This document shows, one piece after another, positions 36,708-47,958 of a stretch of 64,000 nucleotides of DNA. The notes below the pieces were generated by a model. The model was not told the origin of the DNA, did no database searches, and saw only the letters and a list, made by a program, of their open reading frames with translations. The stretch covers positions 37,332,710 through 37,396,709 of the forward strand of contig NC_091158.1 in assembly GCF_040958095.1 (NCBI RefSeq), in the 5' to 3' direction. Position 1 is the stretch's first letter, and each line of letters begins with the position of its first letter. Origin of the DNA: Procambarus clarkii. Its lineage: Eukaryota; Arthropoda; Malacostraca; Decapoda; Cambaridae. The position numbers were made by a program, and so were the translations under genes.

Positions 36708-39272
36708 TTATAAGGTGACATCAGCGTCTGGGTCAAGATAAATACGTTTTCTTCCTTTAAACTGAATCCAGTTTTTATCTTTTCGGTGGGGGGTTCTCTG
36801 TGGTGGTCCTCCTCCTCCTTCTACTGTTTGTGATTCTCCTCCTTCTCCTCCTCCTACTCCTCCTTCTCCTCCTCCTCCACCTCCACCTCCTCCTCCTCCT
36901 TCTACTGTTTGTGATTCTCCTCCAACTGTTTGTGGTTCTCCTCCTCCTCCTCCTTCTACTGTTTGTGATTTTCCTCCTTCTCCTCCAACTGTTTGTGGTT
37001 CTCCTCCTCCTCCTCCTTCTACTGTTTGTGATTCTCCTCCTTCTCCTCCAACTGTTTGTGGTTCTCCTCCTCCTCCTTCTCCTCCAACTGTTTGTGGTCC
37101 TCCTCCTCCTCCTCCTTCTCCTCCAACTGTTTGTGGTTCTCCTCCTCCTCCTCCTCCTCCTCCTTCTCCTCCAACTGTTTGTGGTTCTCCTCCTCCTCCT
37201 TCTCCTCCAACTGTTTGTGGTTCTCCTCCTCCTCCTTCTCCTCCAACTGTTTGTGGTTCTCCTCCTCCTCCTCCTCCTTCTCCTCCAACTGTTTGTGGTT
37301 CTCCTCCTCCTCCTCCTCCTTCTCCTCCAACTGTTTGTGGTTCTCCTCCTCCTCCTCCTTCTCCTCCAACTGTTTGTGGTTCTCCTCCTCCTCCTCCTCC
37401 TCCTTCTACTGTTTGTCCTCCTCCTCCTACTGTTTGTGATTCTCCACCTTCTCCTCCAACTGTTTGTGGTTCTCCTCCTCCTCCTTCTACTGTTTGTGAT
37501 GTTTTTACCTTTCCTACTCCTTCTCCTGCATCTTGTAATTCTCCTCCTCCATGTGATTCTTTTGTTTGTTCTTCTTTCTCGACTTCCACATAAATGTTAA
37601 ATTTAATGCTAGCAAATTTGTCTGAGGAATTAATATTCTTAGCTAACATTTTACATTCCACCTCATTATGACCGTCTTCGAGTTCAAGTTTCATAACCAC
37701 GAATGGGGGTAGTGAATTTTCTTTCATTGGGAAACTGTCCGAATAAAATCCACAATTAAATATATCTTGACTTGCAGCATGGGTACATGATGTCAACAAT
37801 TTGTTCATGTAAAATCGTTTTCTTTCCTTTCGAAATTTTATACGTGATGCATCTAAATTGTTCTTTAATTTGACGTCTTTTATTTCATTTAGATCTGTAT
37901 AATTATCAGGTATGAAATTATGGAAATTCCATGGAAATATTAATATAATTGGATTTTTTGTATAATATCCCCTATCAATATTAGAATTTGTATATAGTTT
38001 ATGTACGTAATTTGCAGGATAACCATTGGTAAAGTATTGGTGGATTTTATCATAATAACTAAGGAATTTATTAAAGGGTTGAATTAGTGTCTTGTCAGTT
38101 TCAGCAATATTTTTAGGATTATACGAAATTGGTGGTTTGGGAACAATAAAGAGACCTTTATAAGTTTTTATGTCTTCGATAAATGGCGAGAATAATGATT
38201 CTATAAGTTTGGATTTCATTTTGGATTTTCGAAGTTCAGACGAATCTGTTTGACAAACGAATTCTTTTGTTTCTTGGGCATATTCTTTTGTTTCCTGTGG
38301 TAGTTTAGAGAAATCTGCTTGACAGATGGAGGATTGTAATAATTCTTGAAGTAATTCATGAGGTTGTTCGACGGATTCCATTTGACTGATGACATGAGGA
38401 ACGTCAGAGGACTCATTTTCACTTGTTTAAGGTAGTTCAGAGGCCTTGGTTATTAATGTTTCTTCAGAGGTCTCAGTTTGTAATGTTTCTTGAGGCAGAT
38501 CAGGGGCCTCAGTTTGTGATGTTTCTTGAGGTTCTTGAGGCAGTTCGGAGGCCTCAGTTGTTAATGTTTCTTGGGGCGGTTCAGAGGTTTCAATTTGTAA
38601 TGTTTCTTGGGGTGGTTCAGAGGCCTCAGTTTGTGATGTTTCTTGAGGCAGATCGGGGGCCTCAGTTTGTGATGTTTCTTGAGGTTCTTGAGGCAGTTCA
38701 GAGGCCTCGGTTGTTAATGTTTCTTCAGAGGTCTCAGTTTGTAATGTTTCTTGAGGCAGATCGGGGGCCTCAGTTTGTGATGTTTCTTGAGGTTCTTGAG
38801 GCATTTCGGAGGCCTCAGTTGTTAATGTTTCTTGGGGCGGTTCAGAAGTTTCAATTTGTAATGTTTCTTGTGGCGGTTCAGAGGCCTCAGTTTTGGGTGT
38901 TTCTTGAGGCAGTTCAGAACCCTCAGTGGTTGGTTTTTCTTGAGGCAGTTCATGAGGTGTTCTGCTGACTGATGTTAATGATTCTTGAGGTACTTTAGAA
39001 GCTTCTGTTGGACCGAGAGAGGATTGTTGAGATAGTTCAATGGACGTTAATGATTCTTGAGGTACTTTAGAAGCTTCTGTTGGACCGAGGGAGGATTGTT
39101 GAGATAGTTCAATGGACTCTGGTGTTGTGTCATGGCTGATGGAATTGTAATTGTTTTCCTTTTTATATATTTTTTTAGTATTTTTACATTTTTTCCGTGA
39201 ATTAATGACTACTATAACTGTTAGGAAAATAATTATTATTAAAATAATAATTGCTGACAGTAGATTATTCAT
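36708..39272 (-). pseudogene. Low-complexity type II membrane protein, about 854 codons, one nonsense codon
   Basis: The frame from ATG 39270-39272 runs to TAA 36708-36710 and is broken only by TAA at 38427-38429. An N-terminal membrane helix (about residues 6-26) is followed by a long Pro/Gln/Glu/Thr repeat region (38430-39150). A folded-looking middle domain (37600-38350, with NPIILIFPWNFHNFIPDNY) follows, then a long Gly/Glu repeat of EPQTVGGEGG units (36790-37560), and a short basic tail. Apparent Leu-rich forward frames in the Gly repeat are shadows. The shape fits a viral envelope or virion-surface protein. Length differences between copies are likely because the repeats slip. The family is not recognised. 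Confidence 0.55.
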
Positions 39273-39776
39273 TCTTAATTTTCTCTTTTTTTAATTATAT
39301 GATTTTTAATTCAGATATTTTTAAAAAATATACACTTTAACTCAGAAACTTATTTATAGATTCAATTAGGGGTCGAAAATTCATACATTCTCCCACACCG
39401 TTTTTATCCTGTTGATTAGTTTTCCAGTATCAAGTGATATTGGATATTATATTAAATATTGGAATACCATTCAATATTGAATGAGTAATTCAATGTTGAA
39501 TGAGTCATTCAATGTTGGATTGTTTTCCAGTATCCAGCACTATACTATATACTCTATACTATGTCGATATTGTATAGTTTTCTGGTTAGTATCCAATGAT
39601 ATTGGATAGTATATTCAACATTGAACGTGTGCAGATGTGACAACAGTCACAAACACCCTGATGGATAGTTGAAAAAGAAAAGAGATTTGAGTCCCTGATT
39701 AAAAAAAAAAAGACTACTACTACTACCCTACTTAAATTACTTACTGTTTTGCTTACTGAACACTGTAATACAACAG
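39273..39776. other. Gene-free stretch with short direct repeats
   Basis: Words such as CAATGTTGAATGAGTCATT and TTTTCCAGTATC recur at about 39415-39625, often paired with GATATTGGATA. A poly(A) tract and ACT repeats follow at 39700-39720. No gene is seen. Confidence 0.5.
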
Positions 39777-39782
39777 GTGTTG

Positions 39783-41727
39783 ATGCAAACTCTAATCAAA
39801 AAAATGTCGTCCCTACCACAGGTGTTATTAGAAAACATATTTGCACTGGTTCCATATCGTCATCTTTTAATTATTTGTTCCAGAGTTTGTAAAATTTGGA
39901 GCCATGTTATTCTTGACTCATCATACATGCCATTCCGCACTCTTTATCATCGATTAATATGGGATTCGTATACTCTTTTCCCTAGTCCACTTCTACACAG
40001 CAATGAAGACGGTAATTTGTCTTTTTACAATGCATCCTATATTGTGGAACAATTATGTTACATCAAATACAACATAACCGATGGAAGATACTGTATGAGA
40101 GGCCTTCTAAAGATGATCGAGACTAAAATGAATAACTGGTCGAAAATGGGTAAAGAAAAAAAAGACTGAACTATTTGAGTTATTGAATGATCATCCTGTG
40201 TTTACATCAACATTAAAAACAATGACGAGTGTTAATCATCCTTTAAAAGGTATGATAAACAAAAACAAAGTGTGGTCTTTAGTGACGGCTATGACAATGT
40301 TCTCTCGGGATACAGATGAAATTTTACAATTGTTAAATATTTGTCTTCGAATATATCCCACGTCAACTGTTCTGGATATTTTTTATGGATATACAGTTAT
40401 TTTTCTTTTTTCTTTTCAAAACTTACAGCAATCTAATATTAATCATTATAAGGTACATTCTGCACTCTATCTGACCGAAAATATAATTCTTCAATCGTCA
40501 GAACAAACATATTATTGTGAACAGGCCCTTCTAATCAATCATGTTCCAAGTAAAGGTGAAATTACACGTGTCCATTATGTTCATGGAGTGGATATAGTCA
40601 GTATAGTTTTGAAGAGAGTAAAGCGGCATTCATCTTTGCAATTTTTAATTATCGAATCGCAGCCACAATCACCACTTGTACAACAGTTACCGCAAAATGC
40701 TATTTGTTCATTTTCTATGTTTAATTCTTTTTCTTTTTCTTTTGATGTATTGGTGCTTATGCCAGATTCTTCTGACATTAATAGGGAGGAAGACTGGAGA
40801 AAAAAAGTGAAAGAAATTTCAGTAATCAAATTTAGAAGCATTTTATCTGAACAAAATAAACCCTGTTATAATTTAAATATTAATGTATATCTACTAATGG
40901 TAAGTAAGAGGAATCAGGATTTATGTTGGATTATGTATTGTATTTTGGGACTACGTAACTTTATAATTCCTGTAAGTACTGAAATGTGTCAGGTGCAAGA
41001 AAGGAGTTGTGAAGACAATGTTTTAGTTATTTGTTCATCTATTTCAAGTATATATATGTACTGTTATGACCATTATTGTAATTCATCTAGGGAAAAATTT
41101 TATGTTATTACAATAGATGGTAGTTTTGAAAGATTTCTAGATGATGTTCTCTCTATATATAATTTATATGACCGACATGAATATGATGGTGAATGCAATT
41201 GTTGGTTACCACCTCCGTTAACTAACAGTGAGATTTATAGTGCCTATGCATTATCTTATCATAGAACACCAGATTTTATATTTTGGTTAAAAAGAAAATG
41301 CACCTTTAATGGTGAATATCATCCAAGTTTTAATTATTATATCATTTATACAGATATGTTAATAACATTTCAAACTATGCCAACATTTTCATTAGTTCGA
41401 TTATTTAAAGGAAAAGATGTAATTTATGAACATCATATGATTGCAACAATCACTAACAATTTAAAATTTGATGTATTGGAAATTGAAGTGAATAATTCAT
41501 TTGAAAAAGATATTAATACACTTCTTGGACAACAATTGGTGACATTTAATGAAATTAATATAAGTGAACGCCACTACTGTCTTCATTGTTCTAAATCTCT
41601 AAAGGATGAATATTTTGCTCTAAAACAAAAAATCAATTCCTGTGATATGGTAGCGGTAAGATTTACACGTTTTAATAGTTTTGATTTAATATGTGCTCAA
41701 TGTGCAAATATCAATGATGAGGAATAA
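39783..41727 (+). pseudogene. F-box protein, frameshifted
   Basis: ATG 39783 opens with an F-box near residues 11-50 (LPQVLLENIFALVP, then CSRVCKIWSHVILD), the SKP1-binding helix bundle of SCF receptors. After about 125 codons the frame changes in an A8 run (40157-40168), and the second frame (40183-41727) gives 514 more codons. Its C-terminal substrate-side region has no repeat I recognise (no WD, Kelch or LRR). It ends with a CxxC pair and a second CxxC (HYCLHCSK, LICAQCA), a possible zinc site. The first N-terminal 125 residues past the F-box resemble cellular F-box proteins only loosely. With the SKP1 homologue at 18817 it suggests a viral SCF module. Confidence 0.7.
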
Positions 41728-42146
41728 CTGAATATTAATATTTGATTTAATCCTTTTTTATATAAAAAAATGCACATTTAAACTGACCATGTATTAATTA
41801 TTATATTATAAATACATATATGTTACAACAGGTTGTTAAACTATACCAACTAACTTTCTATTTTAGTTACCATCTCAATGAGGTTTATAATGTTTATACA
41901 TTATCATAGAACACCAATTTTTATATTTTTGGGGGGTTAAATTAAGTTTTGAGTCGGGGTCAGGAAGGATGGCAGTGGCGACACTTCTTCATACTGAATG
42001 GTACCGGATGTGAATGCTTTTTATAGAAGCTCATGGTCGATTGATGCCACTGAATGTATTGATACATTTATAATGTTTATTATTATTTTAGTTTTGATTA
42101 GCTAATGATACCTCTTATATTACAAATATTATGCTAAACTCTTTCA
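41728..42146. other. Gene-free stretch
   Basis: AT-rich with a fragment ending ATTATCATAGAACACCA (41899-41915), which repeats coding words of the F-box gene (41265-41281). Otherwise nothing is recognised. Confidence 0.4.
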
Positions 42147-42458
42147 TCAGAAACCACCTGCCGTCATGTCAGTCATGATGGAGGAGGTGCTGCTGCTGCT
42201 CCCGTGCTGTGCTTTGCTTTGCCCTCGGCCAAAGACGCCCATTCCGCCTCTCTCGCGATCACAGGGTCCACCCCCGGGGCTATTGTGCCGGCTTCCTCTT
42301 CGGGTTTTTCGAGGTTCAGTGCCTTGGCACCTTCCCGAGCCCTCGCTCAATGATGATAACTTAGAAGATGAGGAAGAATATTTGCATTGAGCATTGGGAG
42401 CACGCTTGTGCTGGAAGAAGAAGGATGGTGGATGGTTTGTTGTCCAGGGAGGAATCAT
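42147..42458 (-). CDS. GC-rich Ser/Arg-rich open frame, possibly a host exon
   Basis: A 103-codon reverse-strand frame is rich in Ser, Arg, Gly and Lys (SSSSSKLSSLSEGSG, TRRGSRHNSPGGG). GC content is well above that of the viral genes. The opposite strand also carries a 74-codon frame (42166-42390), so the coding strand is not certain. No family recognised; a host nuclear protein exon is plausible. Confidence 0.25.
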   Translation of the reverse strand: MIPPWTTNHPPSFFFQHKRAPNAQCKYSSSSSKLSSLSEGSGRCQGTEPRKTRRGSRHNSPGGGPCDRERGGMGVFGRGQSKAQHGSSSSTSSIMTDMTAGGF

Positions 42459-42699
42459 TGTGATTTAATGAAATCCATAACTATAAATAATTTTTATTAT
42501 TATACTCCATATTAATACAGTTTAGAAATTATATTCCTAACTAGCTAGTTAGCTAGCTTAGTCGTTTTTTTACCATATTCGACAATATGATATATGTGTG
42601 ATTGGTAAGAGGAAAATCATGACGAGTCAGGTGAACATTTTCATGACGGGTTTGTAAGAAAAAAAAAAGGATGACTGGTTGAGGACCGGGCCGAGGGGT

Positions 42700-42966
42700 T
42701 GCTGGGCCCCAGGGTTGTCCTAATATGGCCTCAAGCAATTTGACCACCATCACCAGGACCAGGACCTTCAAGAGCAATACTTCCACTACTAGGACCAGAA
42801 CCTCAAAAAGCACCACCACCACCACAGCCAGGACCAGAACCACCAAGAGCACCACCATTACCGCCAGGACCAGTGCATCCAAGAGCGCCATCATCACCGC
42901 CGCCAGAACTTGCGCCTCCAAGAACAACACCACTAAGGCCATCGCTGCAAGCACCAGCTTATCCAT
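42700..42966 (-). pseudogene. Secreted Gly-rich repeat protein remnant, host-like
   Basis: ATG 42964-42966 begins a signal peptide (MDKLVLAAMALVVLFLEAQVLA). A neighbouring frame then reads Gly/Ala/Pro-rich repeats of about 11 residues built on GALGGSGPG. The region is a minisatellite of roughly 33 bp units read in several frames. Glycine-rich secreted proteins are common in arthropods (cuticle or immune peptides). A frameshift near residue 25 is needed, so it is probably broken. Confidence 0.3.
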
Positions 42967-43018
42967 TGTAATCTGTGATAGGATGAGAGAAAGATATTCT
43001 TTATCTGTATATTTATAA

Positions 43019-43411
43019 TGGTTTCACGAAATTAATCACAGATAGGATGGGGTGACAGGGGTAGAACAACACATATGGAAAGAGAGCCAAGTGCAAGTGC
43101 CATAAAAAATGTATCTATCTTACATTGTTAAGATGAAATTTGGGAAAATCATAGATACCACCACTCACACTATATCCACACCAGTGACAGCTCCTGCCAG
43201 AACCCCCATCATCATCTTCTTCTTGTAAATCATCGCTGTTGTTATTTATTTGAAAATTATGCAAGGATTTTTGGTTTCAATTATATACATTCAAACTTCC
43301 CACCTATGTCTTTTTCTTCCTCAAAATGTAACATATTTTTTTTTTTAGGATTTTTTTAAAGTGATTGTTTCTTATAAAGAAAAATCTATTGTAAATGGGA
43401 TATAGAAAACT
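43019..43411. other. Gene-free stretch
   Basis: A mixed-composition stretch without a convincing frame; a T-run precedes the next gene (43335-43360). Confidence 0.4.
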
Positions 43412-43779
43412 ATGAATAAAAAATATAGAAATATTCCTTTGGGAAAATTTAAGAGTAAATTAGAATATCGTGTATATAAATCTATATTTTATCATTTAAC
43501 AAAAAAACAAAAAAATAATAATATCAAAGTAGATATAAACAAAAGAGGACTATTAAAAAATAACCAACTATTTGAAATTGATATATATTTCTCAGATTTA
43601 CAATTAGGTATAGAAATTCAAGGTCCTACTCATTATATAGACATTGAACAAATTAACCGAGATTTAAAAAAAAAATGTTTAATAATATTGGGATTATTTT
43701 GTTATATGTAGGATTTAATACTGTAAAGCATGATATACTAACTTGTTTAAATATTATTACTAAAAAGATAATTATATAA
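43412..43779 (+). pseudogene. PD-(D/E)XK-type nuclease-like protein, frameshifted at C-terminus
   Basis: The first 99 codons resemble a compact endonuclease-like core. KLEYRVYKSIF comes first, then EIDIYF (Asp), then GIEIQGPTHY (Glu-x-Gln) and RDLKKKCLI (Lys helix), the layout of Vsr/DUF559-type PD-(D/E)XK enzymes. A frame change near 43700 is followed by about 25 codons (GFNTVKHDILTCLN) ending in TAA 43777-43779, which restores the usual last helix. Such nucleases occur in several large DNA viruses and transposons. Function unproven. Confidence 0.45.
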
Positions 43780-44149
43780 AAAATAAGGTATGTAAATCAA
43801 ATCATATGTAGATTTTTCAAGGAAATCCGGTTGAGTCGGTCCATTTATCAGCTGGGCAAGTCTATTGTGATGTATATGATGACAGGATGTAAGAGAGATA
43901 CCCACACTGTCTTGTGCATTCTAATAAGGGACGGAGAGGAGATATGCCGGTCTGAGCTGGGTTAAAAGTTACTCCAACGAGCATCTTTAGCTAATCCTTA
44001 AAATCATCTCTTGAAGGTATTGTATGACATTTACATTATTTATATTAAAAAATCATAATCTTGTTATTTGCCATTGTATTATATACATATTTCTGAGCTT
44101 ATAATATACAAAGACCTATTTTTTTTTGTCATTTTCAGATAATTATAAA
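43780..44149. other. Gene-free stretch with a possible splice acceptor
   Basis: It ends with a T-rich tract and TTTTCAG (44128-44138), which would fit an acceptor for the following small membrane-protein frame. There is no gene within. Confidence 0.4.
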
Positions 44150-44374
44150 ATGTTGGTGATGTTGGTGGTATTGTGGGTGTTGGTTGTTGGAACTGTATTC
44201 AGTCAATCTTCATCTAACAAACAAGATGTGTGGAGTAAATCAATCAATGAAAATGAGATGTGTAAAATTCACAAACTACAAGTTTGGGCTTTGTTAATAA
44301 TTCTTATGTTGATATATTGGTGTTATAATAATGGTCAGATGGATAACGAAGACATAGTAATCAATATAATATAA
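44150..44374 (+). CDS. Small secreted or membrane protein with signal peptide and one TM
   Basis: ATG 44150 gives 74 codons. Residues 1-18 form a strong signal peptide (MLVMLVVLWVLVVGTVFS), then a short polar ectodomain and a TM helix (VWALLIILMLIYWCY) near residues 45-59, ending in an acidic tail. No lesion is visible. The T tract and TTTTCAG upstream may mean it is an exon. Family unknown. Confidence 0.45.
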   Translation: MLVMLVVLWVLVVGTVFSQSSSNKQDVWSKSINENEMCKIHKLQVWALLIILMLIYWCYNNGQMDNEDIVINII

Positions 44375-44597
44375 TGTTAAGACAAATTGTCCTAGTGTTA
44401 GGTGGTTGCCTGTTTTGGGAGATATGAATCTAAGTACAACTTTGTTTGCTTAACAAACTTTTGAATAGTTTAAATGATACAACCATTTTGGGGGGGGTTT
44501 CCCCCCTCCCCCCTTCTATACTACTAAATTTTATATCATTGATTAAATATGGCTGATTTAGTATATAGATAGGAATTGAATAAAGGATATTTCATTT

Positions 44598-44849
44598 CTA
44601 TATCTCTTTTATTCGCTCTAAATAAACTTTTTCTCTATGATCCTTGTCAAATATTCTTGCATCATTTAGTATTTTTGAAGTGCTCACACATCGCATCTTG
44701 AAACGATCCCGATCTGCAGCAGCTGTGTTCCACATTTTACCATCTATTCTAGCTTTCTGATAGGCATATGCCCATACATATAAATATCGTATCATTATAT
44801 GTGGATTAAATTGAACTTCCTTTTTCATTTTTTCTTTTCTCTCCTCCAT
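44598..44849 (-). CDS. Small basic hypothetical protein
   Basis: An 83-codon frame rich in Lys, Arg, Met and Glu (MEERKEKMKKEVQF, then YLYVWAYAYQKARIDG). On the reverse strand a TTTTCTTTTCAG-type acceptor lies shortly upstream of the start (about 44886-44900), so it may be a downstream exon. A TAG stands in frame a few codons before the ATG. No homologue recognised. Confidence 0.3.
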   Translation of the reverse strand: MEERKEKMKKEVQFNPHIMIRYLYVWAYAYQKARIDGKMWNTAAADRDRFKMRCVSTSKILNDARIFDKDHREKVYLERIKEI

Positions 44850-45534
44850 TATCCTCTATTTGACAAGTACACGTTTAGGTTCAGGTCTGAAAAGAAAACA
44901 TAAATAAAGAATCACACTCCCACGATGATTGATTGTGAAGAAACAAATAATATTTTAAACTAACACTTGGAGAGAGAGAGCAGGTCTACATAAACCCTTG
45001 CTCTTCTTGTTGAGGGCAGTCACCTACTACTCAGGCAGTGTTATTGTGCTGGGTTTTTCTTTGACAAAACACATCCCAGTGAGCCATCCCCTTCTCTTCC
45101 CTTCATTGTAAATATATAAATATATAACATAGGACTGAGGAAACGTTTTTAATTACTTCATGAGCATGAGCAAAAATAATCTTTTAAAATAAAAGTAACT
45201 ATAGCCTCTCAAGTCTGAATCAGTCTGACTGGATTGGTATGTAAAAGAGTTTGCCAGGCTCTGTAAACCATTACAGGTTCGCCATACTTCATGACACTTT
45301 ATTCTGAGTAGTAAAACAACAATCACACAATCTAAAGCACATTCAACATTTAATGTTTCTTCAACCCCAACCCCAAACGTATGTTGTATAATTTACTTAA
45401 GTCTATTATAACCAAGTTAATTATTAAGTAACAAAAATAAAGTATATCATATTACAGTAATGTACTTAGAGTCAATGTATATATTATAAATCAGAATAAT
45501 TATATAAATTAATTATTTTTGTTTTCTTTTCAGG
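44850..45534. other. Gene-free stretch, host-like composition
   Basis: Contains a GA run (44970-44985) and text such as TTGTTGAGGGCAGTCACC but no open frame of note. Confidence 0.4.
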
Positions 45535-46150
45535 TGGAAGTGAGATAATTCTCTTAGAGATGTCACTTGATTCCCCCCAAAAAAAAAACATACAACAAAA
45601 AACTATTTATGTCATATATGTGGAAAAAAATATAGTACAATAAGAAGCCTAACCATCCATTTCACAACTCATACAAAGAAGACTATCATTTTTACAATTC
45701 ATACCAGTAAAAATCCAAAGTGCAGTGAATGTGAAAAAAACACATTAGAGAAAAATGGTTTTCATGTGAAGTATGTAGAAAAAAATTCATTAAAAATGCG
45801 ACTTGACTAGACATATGGGAACACACAGAGTAAAACGGTTAAAATGTCAATTGTGTGGGAATAGATTTAGGGATGAATATAACTTGACCCAACATTTGAA
45901 ATCAATCCACATGATTCAGCCTTTGAAAACAAACAGTGGAAAAAATATGATATATGTGGAAACAAACAGCAAATCAGTCCCAAATCTTTAAACAACTTTT
46001 TTACTTGTTTTGAATGTGGAACTGTATTTAAAAGCATAACCAGCCTGGATGAATATTTGTTGGAACAGTTTACCAAAGATATATCAGCTTTAGATTTGAT
46101 AACTCCGACATTCATTTTCAGACCTGGTGAAATTAAAAAAAAAATAATGT
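45535..46150 (+). pseudogene. C2H2 zinc-finger array, decayed
   Basis: After an acceptor-like TTTTCTTTTCAG at 45534, several C2H2 units can be read in shifting frames: CHICGKKYSTIRSLTIHFTTH, CEVCRKKF, CQLCGNRFRDEYNLTQHLKSIH and CFECGTVFKS. In-frame stops (for example TGA after KNAT near 45805) and frame changes separate them. The linker-like TH.K/R spacing is that of cellular DNA-binding zinc-finger genes. A host or long-captured gene remnant is likely. Confidence 0.7.
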
Positions 46151-46287
46151 TCCATTAAATCTCATGTGGTTGATAAGTACTTAAGTAAGTAATGATGTTT
46201 TTCTATACCTTATTTTGAGTTAGTTAAAAAATTATGACCTCTTGTTCTTTTAAGCTTTGTATAACAGCAATTATAAAAACTGAAGCC

Positions 46288-46660
46288 CAGACTTGCCACT
46301 GGGTGTGCTTGTTCTGCTTGACTTGTCACTGGCTGTACTTGCTCTGCCTGACTTGTCACTGGGTGTGCTTGTTCTGCCTGACTTGTCATTGGGTGTGCTT
46401 GTTCTGCCTGACTTGTCACTGGGTGTGCTTGTTCTGCCTGACTTGTCATTGGGTGTGCTTGTTCTGCCTGACTTGTCACTGGCTGTACTTGTTCTGCCTG
46501 ACTGACTTGTCACTGGCTGTGCTTGTTCTGCCTGACTTGTCACTGGCTGTACTTGTTCTGCCTGACTGACTTGTCACTGGCTGTACTTGTTCTGCCTGAC
46601 TGACTTGTCACTGGCTGTACTTGTTCTGCCTGACTGACTTGTCACTGGCTTTACTTAAAT
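46288..46660. repeat. Minisatellite of about 30 bp units
   Basis: Units read CTGACTTGTCACTGGGTGTG followed by CTTGTTCTGC, with some 34 bp units containing an extra TGAC. About a dozen copies. Reverse-strand frames through it give a 10-residue repeat and are not evidence of a gene. Confidence 0.9.
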
Positions 46661-46717
46661 CATTATTACCATTGAGATGTTGTGGGTAATTATTTCTGTA
46701 TATAATTAAAGTCAGAA

Positions 46718-46947
46718 TCATCCTTTATTAACTTATTTACCTTATAAATAAATTCCTTATTAAATTAAACCTCACATTAGTACAAGCCAGGAATTTTTTG
46801 GGGGTGCATAATTTTAAAAATCAAAACTATTATCATCCTTTATTAACTTATTTACCTTATAAATAAATTCCTTATTAAATTAAACTTCACATTAGTACAA
46901 GCCAGGAATTTTTTGGGGGTGCATAATTTTAAAAATCAAAACTATTA
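46718..46947. repeat. 115 bp direct tandem duplication
   Basis: The segment from TCATCCTTTATTAAC to AATCAAAACTATTA occurs twice in tandem with an offset of 115 and one or two mismatches. It is non-coding. Confidence 0.9.
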
Positions 46948-46999
46948 TTAATGTCATCAATTCTCATTATATATTTACACACAATAACAACTCCAATAA

Positions 47000-47958
47000 T
47001 CATATGATATTGTCTATTCTCATATAAAAATGAACAGTAGACTTAATAAAAATGGGCACACTAGATGTTTGTACATGAATGTATTTTTCATTTAAAGCAC
47101 TTTTAATAACCATAGGAAAGTTGGAACCAAACATTATCACTAGTCGTCCTTTGAAACTTTTAAGTATACTAACGATAGTCATATAAAAATTCCCAATTGG
47201 TTCATTGATTATAAGTATATTGGCATTTGAATATTATTTATTAATACAAGTTTCTTTAACTATATGCCTAATATACCCGTTTGGTAACCATTTAACTGCA
47301 GTTATATACTCTAATCTTTCTGTGTTTTCTGTTGGAATAATGCTCACACCTCGATCCAGCAAAAAACTCTCAACCCATCCACCACGAGCATAAATAGACA
47401 CCACAGTGTCCTTTGGGTTTATAAAACTCATCATTTCATCAAGTTCCTTCTTGGTAAGTATATGATTTCCAAAAATAAAAATGTGCTGTTGCCAATAATA
47501 ATGATTAGCATGATTACAAATATTTTGAAGATGTTCTAATCTTATTTTTGATGCACAATTTAAGACAGTAGATTTCGGCTGGAAATAAGCAATCTCACCT
47601 TGCCAAGATAATCGTTCATCTTCAGAAAAGAAAGATGAACGTGGATAACCATCCATTGGTAGTTCAGGGTGGATTGAGGTGAAAATTTATTATTTACATA
47701 ATGTCCCCAGAATGGAATATGTGCAACTGAAAGATCTTGCAACAGAATGTGATCTAAATCAACTTCAATATTTACTAACTTAGGTAGAGAGGATTTCTTT
47801 TTCTTTGGGTGTATCATTAACACTATTAAATGTAAAAATGCACTATGAAATAAATCTGTTTGGTTGCCTTCAGCAAATTCTTTGATTATTATGATATATG
47901 TACTGTAAAATAGAATAATTAAATAAAATAAAGTTAATATAACCTGATAACAGTTCAT
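47000..47958 (-). pseudogene. Membrane-anchored protein with possible methyltransferase-like domain, broken
   Basis: Starting at ATG 47956-47958, residues 1 to about 22 form a hydrophobic helix (VILTLFYLIILFYSTYIIII). A frame change near 47655 leads to the second frame, interrupted by TAA at 47234-47236 and ending at 47000. The C-terminal part has VSIYARGGWVESFLLDRGVS and later ANILIINEPIGNFY, an arrangement like SAM-binding loop and motif IV of small Rossmann methyltransferases. This is a weak, by-eye match. The start overlaps the end of the upstream reverse gene (47870-47958). Confidence 0.35.

Noticed and set aside
36800-37600. Forward poly-Leu frame of 266 codons
   Set aside because: It is the antisense shadow of the reverse-strand Gly/Glu repeat in the membrane protein gene.
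38423-38968. Forward frame with repeated FVMFLE words
   Set aside because: It is the antisense shadow of the Pro/Gln/Glu/Thr repeat zone on the reverse strand.
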